From the NCBI GenBank assembly GCA_029215795.1, contig JARDYH010000003.1, forward strand, positions 18,206,001-18,270,000: a DNA stretch of 64,000 bases, written 5' to 3'. The notes beneath the pieces were generated by a model. It made no database searches and was not told the origin of the DNA. It saw only the letters and a list, made by a program, of their open reading frames with translations. Of the stretch, positions 57,975 through 63,994 are shown one piece after another. Position numbers and translations under genes: made by a program. The stretch is from Anniella stebbinsi (lineage: Eukaryota > Chordata > Lepidosauria > Squamata > Anniellidae). The first letter of the stretch is position 1. Each line of letters opens with the position of its first letter.

Positions 57975-60900
57975 CATTATAATAGAGGACAAGGTGGAAA
58001 CCTGTGTGACCTCGCTGCATAGATGCTACAGGGTTGATCAGGTCCCACACCACCACTTTCTAGAATCAACTCTCTACATAGGAGCAGAACCACTAAAACA
58101 CTGATACTATCACTCTCAAAACAGACAGCTTGTCAACAAAATAATAAAGAGAGTGGTTTGTGGTATCTAAAGCTGTTGGGAGATCCAGGAAAATTAGCAG
58201 GGTCGCAAACCCTCTGTCCTTCTCCTGGTGTAGGTTATTCATAAAAAGGTAGTTTCTGTGCCAACCCCAGGCCTAAAGCCAGACTGAAATGGATCCAGGT
58301 AATCAGTTTCATCCAAGAGTGCCGGAAGTTGTACAGCTATCACCTGCTCTTACCCAAGATGAGAATATCTGAAAGAAGCTGATAGTTATTGCAACCCTCA
58401 GGGCTTCTTCAGGAATGGCCCCACAACATTACTTTTTAAAATTAATTAAGATTTATATTCCAGCTTTCCAATTCAAATGAATTACTAAAGGCAGCTTAGA
58501 GTAATTAAAATAGTAAAATACAGAAACAATTTAATATGACAGATAAAATACAGCCTTCAATAAAATCACTTCAATCACAAATTAAAAGACTACTGGATTT
58601 TTAAAAATATATCACAAGCTGGCAGAAGGCAATCAGAGATGAGGTCATCTGAACCTCATGGGGCAAGCTCATACACAATACTAGTGTGGCACTGAGAAAG
58701 TCCTATCCATCATCCCAACCAACTGAGCTTCTGCCATGGATGGGACATAGAGAAGGGGCTTCCCCACTTGATCTTAATGAGTAGGCAGGCTAATATGGGA
58801 GGAGGTGGTCTCTCAGATATCCTGGACCCAATCCACTTAGGGTTTTTAAAGGTAATCACCAACACTTTGAATTTCACCTGGAAATTGACTGTAACCAGTA
58901 CAAAGCATTGCAGAACAGATGAAATAGGATCTCACAGGTGAACACCCATTAACATGCTTGCCACTGCATTCTGGACCAACTGAACCTTCTGAAAACTTTT
59001 CAAAAGCAGCCCATGTAGAATGCACTGCAATAATAAAATCTAGATGCAACTCAGGCATATGCTACAGGTCAGACCTCCTGAAGATAGGCAGAAGTGGTGC
59101 ACCAAACTAAATTGGGCAAAGGCATCCCTGGCCACAGCTGAAACCTACGCATCCAGGTGTAAAGACGAATCCAAGAGTATCCCCACACTGCAAACCTGTT
59201 CCTTCAAGGGAAGTACTACTCCACTCAAAACAGATTGAATCCCTAATGAGTCCATCTCCATCCTGACCAGGAGCACCTCTGTCTTGTCTGGATTATGCTT
59301 CTATTTATAAATGCTCATTCATCCAGCCCATTGCGGTTTCCAATCACCAATTCAAGAAATCAATAGCTTTCTTGGTATTCAATGAAAAGGAGAAATAAAG
59401 TTAGGTCTCACTAGCATATTGATGAAATGCACTCCAAATACACAGACAATCTTTCCTAGCAGTTCCACATAGATGTTAAACAACAAAGGGGATGAAATCT
59501 TACCCTGGGGAACACCAACACATTGAATTGGATCCTCCTTCTCAAACTGATCCTCAAGGATAGACCAGGGCTAACACAAAACAGTGCCTCCTAGGCCCAT
59601 TCCAGAAGATCTGCTGAACTGAGACTGATGGTGACTGAGCTTTTGCCATCTTGCTTGCTTACCTGTCTGTGGCACCTTCTTCACAAGTAGTCTTACTGCA
59701 GGAGATCTTGTTGCCCAGAAAATTCCTGCTTCCTAGGGAGGCTAGGAAGTAACTCAGCAACTTCCAGCAGCCTCAACCATGGGTCCATTGCTGGACCAAT
59801 GGCTCTAAGAGAGACACTACCCTGAGGTGATGGGCTCACAACCAGCGGGGCAACACCAAAGGTGGGGTACCTCTTTGGAAGGCCTGTCTGTAGTAATGAG
59901 GGCTACCACCTTTTTACTCCACCTTTATCCCTCCTGACTGATTAAATCAGCCAAGACAGAAATGTTGCTATGGTTAAGGAAGGTGATTAATGCTTCTTTG
60001 CAGGAGGGGATTGTACCCTCTCACTTAAAGGAGACAGTAGTAAGACTTTTATTTAAAAAAACCTTCCCTTGGCCCAGGGGGTTAAGTAACTCTACGCCTG
60101 TTTCAAATGTACTATTTTTGGTCAAGGTGGTTGAGAACGTGTTGCCCTCGCAACTCCAGACGCATCTGAATGAAACTGATGATCTGGATCCATTTCAAAT
60201 TGGGCTTTTTGATGGGATGCTGGGAACTGGATAGAGAGAGCAAGGCCCTATTAGTTTTCTTGGACCTCTCAGCATCTTTCAGTACCATCAACTATGGTAT
60301 CCAGGCTCGATTCAAGGTGTCACTTTTAACCTTTGAAACCTTAAATGGCTGAGGGCTTGGCTATCTAAAGTACAGCCTATCTCACTATGAACCCATCCAG
60401 TTATGAAGATCTGCAGGAGAAGGACACCATCACTTGCGGAGGACCACCTGACAGGCAAACACGAGATGGCTTTCTCCTGCGTCTCTTCTAAATTGCCAAC
60501 AATCAGTCCCCACTCTCTTTGCTTTTTAAAAAAGTGTCAAGAGACAGTTTTTTTAACTTGTCCTTTTAATTGTTTTAGTGATTTCATGGTTGTTTTTAGT
60601 GCTTTTATTAGGATTTTGTTGCTGTTTTAATTCTTGTGTTGTTGTTCTTATTATTTTGATAATGTTGTACACAAGCTTGGTGGCTTTTAGAGAACAGCAG
60701 TATCAAAATACTTAAAGAAAGAAAGAAAGAAAGAAAGAAAGAATATTATGGCCATGACTCAGAGGACCAGCAGACCCAATAGGGTTGTACTTCCCTTGTC
60801 TAGGTTGCAGCATAGATAGCCTACCAAAGTGACCAAAGCTGTCTCAGTTCCAAAACCAGATCTAAATCCTGGCAGTTCACAGCAGTTGGGAGTGCTTGCT

Positions 60901-63900
60901 CATAAAGAGACAGTTTTTACCTCTTGCACCCAGGCAATCAATCCCCTTCTGCTAAATAAGCCAAGAAGGCCAAGAATCAAATAAGCATGTGGTAAACCAC
61001 ACTCCTTCAAGCACCATGTCCACATCCTCAAGCTGCAATAATTGACATTCATCCCATAATCCAAGTCTAGATGCTGATCTAGGCACACCAATTGCTGAAT
61101 TAGTGGTTTCCAAGATGAAACAGATATCCTCCAAGAGGTTAGCAAATACTTTACAGCTGGCCTCTGAGGGTTCCTATCATCAGCCTGGGTGTCATGCTCC
61201 TGCTGGTGGACTCCTTTTCAGAGAATGACCAGGAACCCCCTGGTCCCAGCCATCATAGAGGAACTGCCTTTGACTGGGGACCTTGAGATAAATCAGGGTG
61301 ATCCTGGGCCCTTGGAGGAGACATCAGGTGGTTCTAATCCTTACAACATAGCTAGCCAAGTACCATCTAGCCCTAGGGAGCGCAGGCATCAAAAAGTCAA
61401 ATTTTAGTCAGCTGACAGACTAGGGCTCCTTGTGAGTAAAGGTATGCTTGTAGCAAGGCTCTGCTCATGAATAGATCTTTCTAAGGTCTGTGCTACGGAT
61501 GGGGGTTCTGAAGGCTCATATTTTAAAAGCCCTGAGTTTCAGGTATGTGGGACAGGAATAATATCTAAGTATAAGTTCGTATTACTGTGCTTCTTTCTTT
61601 GACTGGTCTTATACTGCTGGCCTCTGGACTCCTGGTAAGAGTGTAGTAATGGCCACCAATTTGGATGGCTTTAAAAGGGGGTTGGGTAGATTCCTGGAGG
61701 AGAAGGCTATCAATGGCTACTAGCCCTGATGGCTATGTGTGACCTCCAGTATCCAAGGCAGTAAGCCTATATGCTGGGGAACATGGGTGGGAAGGTGCTG
61801 TTGCACCATGTCCTACTTTGTTAGTTCCTGGTCAACAGCTGGTTGGCCACTGTGTGAACAGAGTGCTGGACTAGATGGACCCTCGGTCTGATCCAGCATA
61901 GCACTTCTTTTGTTCTTATGTTCTCCTTGGATTGTGCTTGTATTGGACTATTTGCCTGTGCTTGACTTTGGCTCTGCCTCAGACCCTGCTTATAAACTGC
62001 TCTCTGCTTGACTGGTAACATTGTGCTTCTGATCTCTGCCTGCCTTTTGACCTTTGAGGAGGACTTGCCCCATAGACTACCTCAGGACTATGATTGAACT
62101 ATCCACAGTGGACCCTGGGGAGTAGGTTGAAGTATGCCCTGAACTACCTAGAAAAACTCAGCTGGACATCATCCTGAGGATGCAATAGTGTGGGGAGAAG
62201 TATTGGTTCTTTGCCATCACTGCCACAGACTAGGTACAACAAAAAGTTTCTGTGTTTGGTCAGATTTCCTTTGAGATTTCTGCTGTTTGCATTTTTTATA
62301 GTCTCCGTCCCTGCTTCATTGCCTCCAAAAACCAAGAAGATTGGGCTTTGCAGAGTGAAAGTATGTGCTTGGGAGCAATTGGCCTACTGCTAGAGGAATC
62401 CTTCAGTTCCAAGTTATGAATTGAGGGTAGAACATGGGTTGATCCAGACTTAGTTGCACTTAAGTCCCATTGAAATCAATGTAAAAAGTTAGTCATGACA
62501 ACTTGAAATCAATGGGATTTAAGTGCAACTAACTTAGTATGAATCCAACCCACAACCTTGGTGAGAGTTCATGCTGCTAGTGTGGCCTCTGATTATAGAA
62601 GTATACCCCCATGGAAGCTTAGATGTGACTAGTAAAGAATAAAATATAAATGGTGCTATTTGGAAATGTCTATAGGGGGCACTGTTTTATTTTAACAGTT
62701 TCTTTTTTATACAAGTATTATATAGAGTTACCATGTTTTGCTTAGCAGCTCTGCAAAACTCACAGTTCAAGTTGCAACAGATGGAGGGGAATTACATTTG
62801 GCTTTAACTAAAAAGCTTCTGTTAGGATTCAGATGCCCTTCATAAGACTGTACATCCTGCAGTAAGTGCTCATATTCATTCCTTGCCACTCACTTTCCAC
62901 ACACACATTCAATTTGCTCCACTGTCAGCATTTAGATTGGAACCGCCTCTACTGCGTAAAGGATTATGTACATTGATAACACTAAACAAACAAGTATTTC
63001 ACTTGCTTACTGGGATGTATCAGGTTAATATTCCAAGGTTAGTATTTCTTTACCTCAAGAGATTCTCCTCCAGCAATTTTTTCCGTTTTGGAGGTCGCCC
63101 TCGTCTTTTTACTATTTTCCCAGGAACATTTGGAGTGTTTGTCTGTGTCCCACATCCCCTGGAACACATTGAAAAGTTACAGAATAGCTACAGAACATGA
63201 TAGCAGCACTTGGCAAAAGCAGGAGGGTAAGGAGAGAGCAATGACAGTAAGATGTATTGGAACAGCTGCTGTCAGCCAAGTTAGGAGAGATTAGCTCCAA
63301 GCAGGATAATGGGAGGAGAAAGGGCACAGCCACTTGGTGAAAAATTAATTAAGGAGCAAGTACAACTTCTTGTTATCTGAAAAACTCTGTTTCTCTGATA
63401 CAAGTGGGATCTTCCACCTCAAGCTGCAGAAGTCTTAAGTCCTACAAAAGGCCATGCTTGGCATTAGCTGTGCTATACAAGAACCAGTGTGGTCTAACAA
63501 TTAGAGATGAACTTGGATTTGGGAGACATGGGTCCAAGTTCCATCTCTGTCATTTATTCATTGTGTAGCCATGAGATAGTCACTCTATTGACTTCAGTTC
63601 CCAACCTATAACATGGGAATAAGAGTGGGCTAACTCACAGGATTGTTGAGGCAAGCAGAAAAAAAACAGTAAATCACTTTAAAAATGGTACACTACATTA
63701 AAAAATGAAAAACAATAGTAGTAGTTGTGATTAAGAAATTAGTAAAATTCCTAATCTTGTAGTCCTCACAAGGACAGTCCAATCATTGTTTCTTTCCTAA
63801 ATTTGCTCCTCTCTGATATTCTTATCCACTGTCTGCTTAGTGAGAAAGAGAAATCTGTACCTGTCCAAAGACAACTCTCCATTTGGTTTCATGGGTTCCT

Positions 63901-63994
63901 CTTTATACAGCCGAGTGCCATAGAAGTACCAGTAGAGGGCACCATTGCTATCCTCGCCCAATGGTTCCACCCGGAGGCTATCTGCATCCAAACC
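31021..63994 (-). CDS. CECR2: CECR2 histone acetyl-lysine reader, 15 exons in window (N-terminal exons off the right edge)
   Basis: CECR2 pairs with the ISWI ATPase SNF2L (SMARCA1) in the nuclear CERF remodelling complex and acts in neurulation and germ cells. Fifteen exons join in frame to 1,326 codons; by comparison with human about 158 N-terminal residues are missing. In window numbering: LRVEPLGED and the W-Y-F-Y-G-T-R stretch (1-44); AT-hook [11 protein letters not shown] (62-72); [20 protein letters not shown] (from about 109); a Glu/Lys/Arg-rich coiled coil (about 190-245); the bromodomain (about 278-390) with [23 protein letters not shown] and the acetyl-lysine-binding Asn in KYNGE (356); then a disordered region rich in Pro, Gln, His and Ser with conserved islands such as [20 protein letters not shown] and [17 protein letters not shown]. 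All exon phases match. Introns are 0.1 to 8 kb and full of transposon debris. SLC25A18 follows on the same strand. The exact C-terminus is unresolved. Confidence 0.97.
31713..33123 (-). CDS. CECR2: CECR2 exon 14 in window, large C-terminal exon
   Basis: 1,411 bases, phase 1 in and 2 out, donor GG|GTAAGACT. Low-complexity region rich in Pro, Gln, Tyr and His with conserved blocks: GLEYPNS-type (here [19 protein letters not shown]), [50 protein letters not shown], and [20 protein letters not shown]. No known fold. The acceptor is a tandem CAGCAG, so the exon can start at 33123 or 33120. Long antisense open frames across this exon are by-products of its composition. Confidence 0.96.
33128..34915. 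other. CECR2 intron; short hairpin, otherwise unrecognised
   Basis: An inverted repeat ACATAAAATACAAT / ATTGTATTTTATGT (about 33376-33422) has 14-bp perfect arms. The stretch 33540-33930, ending GAAGAAATAAAATTTTATTA, looks like a retroelement end but could not be classified. Confidence 0.35.
34916..35747 (-). CDS. CECR2: CECR2 exon 13 in window
   Basis: 832 bases, acceptor TTCCTCAG, donor CGAG|GTAATT. Codes [20 protein letters not shown] at the start, [37 protein letters not shown], and [29 protein letters not shown], all colinear with mammalian CECR2. A (CAG)6 run at 35201-35220 codes six glutamines. It ends in phase 1. Confidence 0.97.
35201..35220 (-). repeat. CECR2: (CAG)n run coding a glutamine tract in CECR2
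   Basis: GCTGCTGCTGCTGCTGCTGC on the plus strand. The frame gives [10 protein letters not shown]. The equivalent human position is Pro-rich rather than poly-Gln (from memory of the family). Confidence 0.9.
35911..35985. repeat. Foldback repeat in CECR2 intron
   Basis: GCACTGCAATTAAGCTTAGA pairs with AAGCTTAATTGCAGTGC, and the inner GCCTTCCA with TGGAAG; arms about 30 bp with a short loop. Likely a small foldback MITE. Confidence 0.8.
35986..36367. other. CECR2 intron; nothing recognised
   Basis: Unclassified sequence between the foldback repeat and the L2-derived unit. Confidence 0.35.
36369..36817 (+). mobile_element. 446-bp L2-derived 3' unit, second copy
   Basis: Starts GATGGAACGCCTTTCCCGAC at the same base as the copy at 25074-25519. 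The same codons follow ([34 protein letters not shown]), then a 3' UTR with GGTTTGTTTTGTTTTGTTTT, the GCCCAGAGAGCTTCGGCTAT block and an (AAAT)n tail. The two copies differ at very few bases. It is antisense to CECR2 and ends 97 bp from exon 12. Confidence 0.9.
36915..37043 (-). CDS. CECR2: CECR2 exon 12 in window
   Basis: 129 bases, phase 0 at both ends; acceptor CTGTTCAG, donor CAG|GTAAAA. Codes [20 protein letters not shown], then [20 protein letters not shown] and AMQ, matching the mammalian RPAVPGTFGPL region. Confidence 0.96.
37318..37520 (+). mobile_element. MIR/CORE-like SINE
   Basis: GGGAGACACAGGTTCAAGTC (B-box-like), CATAGAGTTGTTGTGAGGAG and a terminal GTGGGATAAAAGTGTAATAAATT are the order found in tRNA-derived CORE SINEs of amniotes. 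Moderately diverged. Confidence 0.6.
37550..37767. mobile_element. MITE, TTCGGAC-terminus family
   Basis: Left GGCTGAATTCGGACAACACA, right TTGTGTCGTCCGAATTCTG. GTCATT occurs on both sides (37544-37549 and 37766-37771) as a possible target duplication. The interior has GGTGTGGATTAGGATCAGCA and GTTGACTATGGCAGCATTCG, shared with the copy at 39752. Confidence 0.82.
37768..39203. other. CECR2 intron; nothing recognised
   Basis: Short open frames in both directions without family resemblance. No exon could be placed between 37043 and 39204. Confidence 0.35.
39204..39622 (-). CDS. CECR2: CECR2 exon 11 in window, end of bromodomain
   Basis: 419 bases, acceptor TTAACACAG, donor ATG|GTAAGT. Begins [20 protein letters not shown], the last bromodomain helix, then [20 protein letters not shown] and a basic, Ser-rich stretch with [10 protein letters not shown]. 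It enters in phase 1 and leaves in phase 0. The frame also stays open past the donor, but the GTAAGT and the human exon junction at NQM|RP settle the boundary. Confidence 0.97.
39752..39973. mobile_element. MITE, TTCGGAC-terminus family, with telomere-like repeats
   Basis: Well-matched inverted ends: GGCTCAATTCGGACGACACG and TGTGTTGTCCGAATTGAGCC. TCTCT flanks both sides (39747-39751, 39974-39978). The interior carries three CTAACCC units at 39791-39811. About 222 bp, in the intron just upstream of exon 11, noncoding. Confidence 0.88.
39791..39811. repeat. Interstitial telomere-like (CCCTAA)3
   Basis: CTAACCCTAACCCTAACCCT, the vertebrate telomere unit, inside the MITE; the related copy at 37550 has no such expansion. 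Confidence 0.95.
39974..40478. other. CECR2 intron; nothing recognised
   Basis: Unclassified sequence between the MITE and exon 10. Confidence 0.35.
40479..40605 (-). CDS. CECR2: CECR2 exon 10 in window, bromodomain core
   Basis: 127 bases, acceptor TTTTCAG, donor GTG|GTAAGA. Codes [20 protein letters not shown] and [20 protein letters not shown]. It carries the acetyl-lysine-binding Asn (KYN) and the PMD motif of the ZA loop. Confidence 0.98.
40781..40872 (-). CDS. CECR2: CECR2 exon 9 in window, bromodomain helix Z and ZA loop
   Basis: 92 bases, acceptor GCTGACAG, donor AAG|GTAAGC. Codes [20 protein letters not shown] and [11 protein letters not shown]. The WPF shelf and the tyrosines are intact. 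Confidence 0.98.
40977..41014 (-). CDS. CECR2: CECR2 exon 8 in window (38-base microexon-like)
   Basis: Acceptor CCTTTACAG, donor AAAG|GTCAGT. Codes [12 protein letters not shown], the acidic lead-in to the bromodomain. Its phase (2 in, 1 out) makes it essential to the frame. Confidence 0.96.
41373..41660. repeat. Imperfect direct repeats
   Basis: A block of about 40 bp with CCAAACTTCATCTGCAGCCT at 41384 recurs at 41509 as CCAAACTTCATCTGCAACCT, and CCATTTGCTCCTTCATAGTT (41538) recurs as CCATTTGCTGCTTCACAGTT (41619). Unit spacing is about 80-125 bp. Origin unknown. Confidence 0.75.
41808..41993. mobile_element. MITE, TTCGGAC-terminus family, diverged
   Basis: Left GCCGAACAGATGACATGATA, right TTTATGTTGTCTGAACCCAG. 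Inner copies of the left end (CAGTCAGGCAATACAATAAC at about 41923) show a nested or rearranged structure. Rich in CCATGGTGG / CCACCATGG inverted pairs. Confidence 0.6.
42237..42366 (-). CDS. CECR2: CECR2 exon 7 in window, coiled-coil end
   Basis: 130 bases, acceptor ATCTGCAG, donor CCT|GTAAGT. Codes [20 protein letters not shown], then [20 protein letters not shown] and KD. Its entry phase 1 is what demands the GC donor of the preceding exon. Confidence 0.97.
42430..42660 (+). mobile_element. Dispersed SINE-like repeat, family ending CTAGATGGACC-TTGGTCTGATC
   Basis: CAATTGCAGGTTACAGGAGG, GAGCAGTTGGTTGGCCACTT and GGACTAGATATCCTTGGTCT appear in the same order at 54395-54570 and 61650-61925. 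Common in squamate genomes (from memory); class not determined. Confidence 0.55.
42661..44137. other. CECR2 intron; nothing recognised
   Basis: Unclassified. Open frames at 42816-43010 and 43406-43718 have no family resemblance. Confidence 0.35.
44138..44294 (-). CDS. CECR2: CECR2 exon 6 in window, coiled coil; GC splice donor
   Basis: 157 bases, acceptor CTACAG. Codes [20 protein letters not shown], then [20 protein letters not shown] and [12 protein letters not shown]. The exon must end ...GTA GAA G to stay in phase with RAKRRK in the next exon, and the next bases are GCATGT, so the donor is GC rather than GT. The nearest GT (after GGCAT) would shift the frame. Confidence 0.95.
44306..44484 (-). 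mobile_element. MIR/CORE-like SINE, antisense
   Basis: In reverse: GTAGTGACTAAAGTGACAGA, GGACTGGGTTCAAATTTACA, TGACCTTGGACAAATCACTA and CTATCTTGCAGAGATGTTGC, ending AATGAATAAATGG. This is the MIR-type order. It lies directly upstream of exon 6 in the transcript. Confidence 0.65.
44485..46550. other. CECR2 intron; a hAT-like terminus and a dispersed repeat
   Basis: GGGGTGCACAACCCTTTCAG at about 44720 resembles a hAT MITE end without a partner. The stretch 45490-45585 (GCAATGTAATCCTAAGTATG, AGGATCCACTCCCAGGTAAA) is a dispersed repeat. A (CA)11 run lies at 45226-45247 and an 11-G run near 46178. Confidence 0.4.
46551..46806. mobile_element. hAT-like MITE containing a (TG)n microsatellite
   Basis: CAGGGGTGCACAACCTGTAC at the left and AAGCTCATGCACCCCTG at the right, flanked by CTCTAAAG (46543-46550) and CTCTATAG (46807-46814), a 7-of-8 target duplication. 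(TG)n at about 46740-46773 lies near the right end. Confidence 0.85.
46740..46773. repeat. (TG)n microsatellite
   Basis: About 17 TG units inside the hAT-like MITE. Confidence 0.97.
46807..48504. other. CECR2 intron; nothing recognised
   Basis: Overlapping open frames around 47400-47650 on both strands show no family resemblance. (AAATATC)n-like and TAATAA-rich patches lie near 48045 and 48150. Confidence 0.35.
48505..48645 (-). mobile_element. tRNA-derived SINE 3' half, antisense
   Basis: In reverse: GAGAGCTGTAGCCAGTCAGG, TTAGACAAGTCTGGGTTACA, TGGACCAATGGTCTGACTCA, AAGAAGGCAGCATGATGT. The same body as the SINEs at 21128 and 21702. Confidence 0.7.
48719..49203 (-). mobile_element. L2-clade LINE, antisense ORF2 fragment
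   Basis: In reverse it follows the L2 C-terminal region: a diverged [13 protein letters not shown] stretch (from AGACTGGACTACTGTAATGC), the LVLNAAA region, the HWLP-type block and the GYLRDRLP-type block, with stops and indels. An old copy. Confidence 0.75.
49204..51426. other. CECR2 intron; nothing recognised
   Basis: No element or exon could be assigned. Minor open frames at 49564-49841 and 50072-50339 overlap on opposite strands and look fortuitous. Confidence 0.35.
51427..52141 (+). mobile_element. L2-clade LINE, old sense fragment with 3' UTR
   Basis: GTTTAGATTAGTGCAATGTG, AATCTGGTTACAAATGTATT, CTTCACTGGTTCCTGGTCCA, TTTAAAGCCCTTCATAACTT and TTGTGGAATGCTGTTCCAGA are the same blocks, in order, as in the 7671-9196 element, with many stops. 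The 3' end has GAGCGACCCAGAAAACTTAC. Confidence 0.8.
52207..52284 (-). CDS. CECR2: CECR2 exon 5 in window
   Basis: 78 bases, phase 0 at both ends, acceptor TTTTTTAG, donor GAG|GTAAGA. Codes [20 protein letters not shown] and KQIRQE, matching the mammalian ...LHPRWMSDHLSIK block. Confidence 0.95.
52285..53545. other. CECR2 intron; nothing recognised
   Basis: Unclassified; a 98-codon plus-strand frame at 53153-53449 has no recognisable features. Confidence 0.35.
53546..53604. repeat. (CTT)n / (GAA)n microsatellite
   Basis: About 19-20 uninterrupted CTT units; GAA in the CECR2 transcript. It starts 79 bases downstream of the exon 4 donor. Confidence 0.98.
53683..53852 (-). CDS. CECR2: CECR2 exon 4 in window
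   Basis: 170 bases, acceptor TATGGAAG, donor AAAAG|GTAAGT. Codes [40 protein letters not shown] and [16 protein letters not shown], almost identical to mammalian CECR2. The acceptor AAG lacks a classical pyrimidine run but phase and homology are decisive. Confidence 0.97.
53853..54394. other. CECR2 intron; nothing recognised
   Basis: Unclassified AT-rich intron. Confidence 0.35.
54395..54570 (+). mobile_element. Dispersed SINE-like repeat (same family as 42430 and 61650)
   Basis: ATGGCTACATGCTACCTCCA, GTTGCTGGGGATCTATTGCC, TTGCTGGTCACTGTGGAAAA and GGATTAGATGGGCCTTTGGT in family order, ending TTCATATGTTCTT. Confidence 0.6.
54571..55245. other. CECR2 intron; nothing recognised
   Basis: Unclassified sequence between the dispersed repeat and exon 3. 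Confidence 0.35.
55246..55295 (-). CDS. CECR2: CECR2 exon 3 in window (50 bases)
   Basis: Acceptor TTGCTTATAG, donor AATG|GTAAGG. Codes [16 protein letters not shown], equal to the mammalian EKQEENSLASEPQTRH segment. Phase 2 in, 1 out. Confidence 0.92.
55296..55599. other. CECR2 intron; nothing recognised
   Basis: Unclassified sequence between exon 3 and the MITE cluster. Confidence 0.35.
55600..56215. mobile_element. Cluster of diverged TTCGGAC-terminus MITEs
   Basis: Several termini in both orientations: TGGGTTCAGACAACTTGACA (55757), TTGTTGTCTCATGCGAACCC (55945), TTGATTCATACGATACAATA (56073), GCATTGTGTTGTGTAAACTA (56189). Between them AACCTCAAATAACC and its inverse repeat several times. 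Probably two or more nested copies. Confidence 0.5.
56216..56773. other. CECR2 intron; dispersed-repeat trace
   Basis: TAAAGGCAAACTACTTTATT with CTGCTTCATGAGCTGCAAAG (56680-56750) resembles the amniote repeat noted at 27270. No exon. Confidence 0.35.
56774..56808. repeat. (CA)n microsatellite
   Basis: About 17 CA units. Confidence 0.97.
56848..57790 (-). mobile_element. L2-clade LINE, antisense, rearranged
   Basis: In reverse it carries CAGATGACACTCAACTCTAT (ADDTQLYL region, 57740s), [11 protein letters not shown] (57650-57681), PVLDGVAL (57600s), then CNNAL/L2 thumb remnants and a 3' UTR ending AAAGGGCAGTATAAAAAAG at about 56865. An unrelated GC-rich insert interrupts it at about 57385-57550. 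Confidence 0.75.
57841..57976 (+). mobile_element. L2-clade LINE 3' tail with (TTA)n
   Basis: ATATGTGTCATGTTTTGATC, CTGCCTCGATCCAGACAGAG, AGGCGGGTAAGAAATAAATT and about 12 TTA units. Nearly identical to the end of the 7671-9196 element, so the same subfamily; heavily 5'-truncated and inserted within the antisense L2. Confidence 0.9.
57977..58436 (-). mobile_element. L2-clade LINE, antisense, continuing past the nested tail
   Basis: TGGAAACCTGTGTGACCTCG, ATAAAAAGGTAGTTTCTGTG and GCCAGACTGAAATGGATCCA (plus strand) correspond in reverse to 5' parts of the same ORF2 region, with stops. Assignment is by resemblance to other antisense copies. Confidence 0.5.
58437..59570 (-). mobile_element. L2/CR1-group LINE, old antisense copy
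   Basis: In reverse: GTTGGTCCAGAATGCAGTGG (LVQNAV), GAGAGACCACCTCCTCCCAT, and farther 5' CATAATCCAGACAAGACAGA (NPDKTE region, about 59280) and CCCCAGGGTAAGATTTCATC (PQGKIS, motif B region, about 59500). Many stops; orientation opposite to the 59950 copy. Confidence 0.7.
59950..60742 (+). mobile_element. L2-clade LINE, sense, internally deleted
   Basis: [20 protein letters not shown] and RLLFKK are followed by [18 protein letters not shown], then DLDPFQIGL, then [16 protein letters not shown]. It jumps directly to the 3'-terminal block ([13 protein letters not shown]) and a 3' UTR, ending in an (AAAG)n tail at 60713-60742. Frameshifts are present. Confidence 0.8.
60713..60742. repeat. (GAAA)n microsatellite
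   Basis: About seven AAAG units at the end of the L2 fragment. Confidence 0.95.
60743..61649. other. CECR2 intron; further L2-like antisense traces
   Basis: CAAAGCTGTCTCAGTTCCAA and AACCAGATCTAAATCCTGGC (about 60834-60870) resemble antisense L2 ORF2. The rest is unclassified. Confidence 0.35.
61650..61925 (+). mobile_element. Dispersed SINE-like repeat (same family as 42430 and 54395)
   Basis: TTTGGATGGCTTTAAAAGGG, GGTAGATTCCTGGAGGAGAA, AACAGCTGGTTGGCCACTGT and GGACTAGATGGACCCTCGGT, ending TTCTTTTGTTCTTATGTTCT. The longest copy here. Confidence 0.65.
61926..62435. other. CECR2 intron; nothing recognised
   Basis: Unclassified sequence between the dispersed repeat and the 62436 hairpin. Confidence 0.35.
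62436..62551. repeat. Foldback repeat with ~40-bp arms
   Basis: TAGTTGCACTTAAGTCCCAT pairs with ATGGGATTTAAGTGCAACTA, and the inner TTGAAATCAATG recurs on the inner side of each arm. GGGTT and AACCC form the outer ends. Small non-autonomous element. Confidence 0.85.
62552..63053. other. CECR2 intron; nothing recognised
   Basis: Unclassified sequence between the foldback repeat and exon 2. Confidence 0.35.
63054..63158 (-). CDS. CECR2: CECR2 exon 2 in window, AT-hook
   Basis: 105 bases, acceptor TGTTCCAG, donor TTGAG|GTAAAG. Codes [20 protein letters not shown] followed by [25 protein letters not shown] is a classical AT-hook that binds the minor groove of AT-rich DNA. It leaves in phase 2, matching exon 3. 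Confidence 0.96.
63159..63479. other. CECR2 intron; nothing recognised
   Basis: Unclassified sequence between exon 2 and the SINE at 63480. Confidence 0.35.
63480..63690 (+). mobile_element. MIR/CORE-like SINE
   Basis: ACCAGTGTGGTCTAACAATT (A-box region), GGGAGACATGGGTCCAAGTT (B-box region), CATGAGATAGTCACTCTATT and CTAACTCACAGGATTGTTGA in the family order. Antisense to CECR2, within the intron. Confidence 0.65.
63861..63994 (-). CDS. CECR2: CECR2 exon 1 in window
   Basis: 134 bases, acceptor ATACAG at the right edge, donor ACAG|GTACAG. Codes [20 protein letters not shown], then [20 protein letters not shown] and LSLD. This part of CECR2 follows the DDT-like region, which must be encoded off the right edge. 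Leaves in phase 2. Confidence 0.95.
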
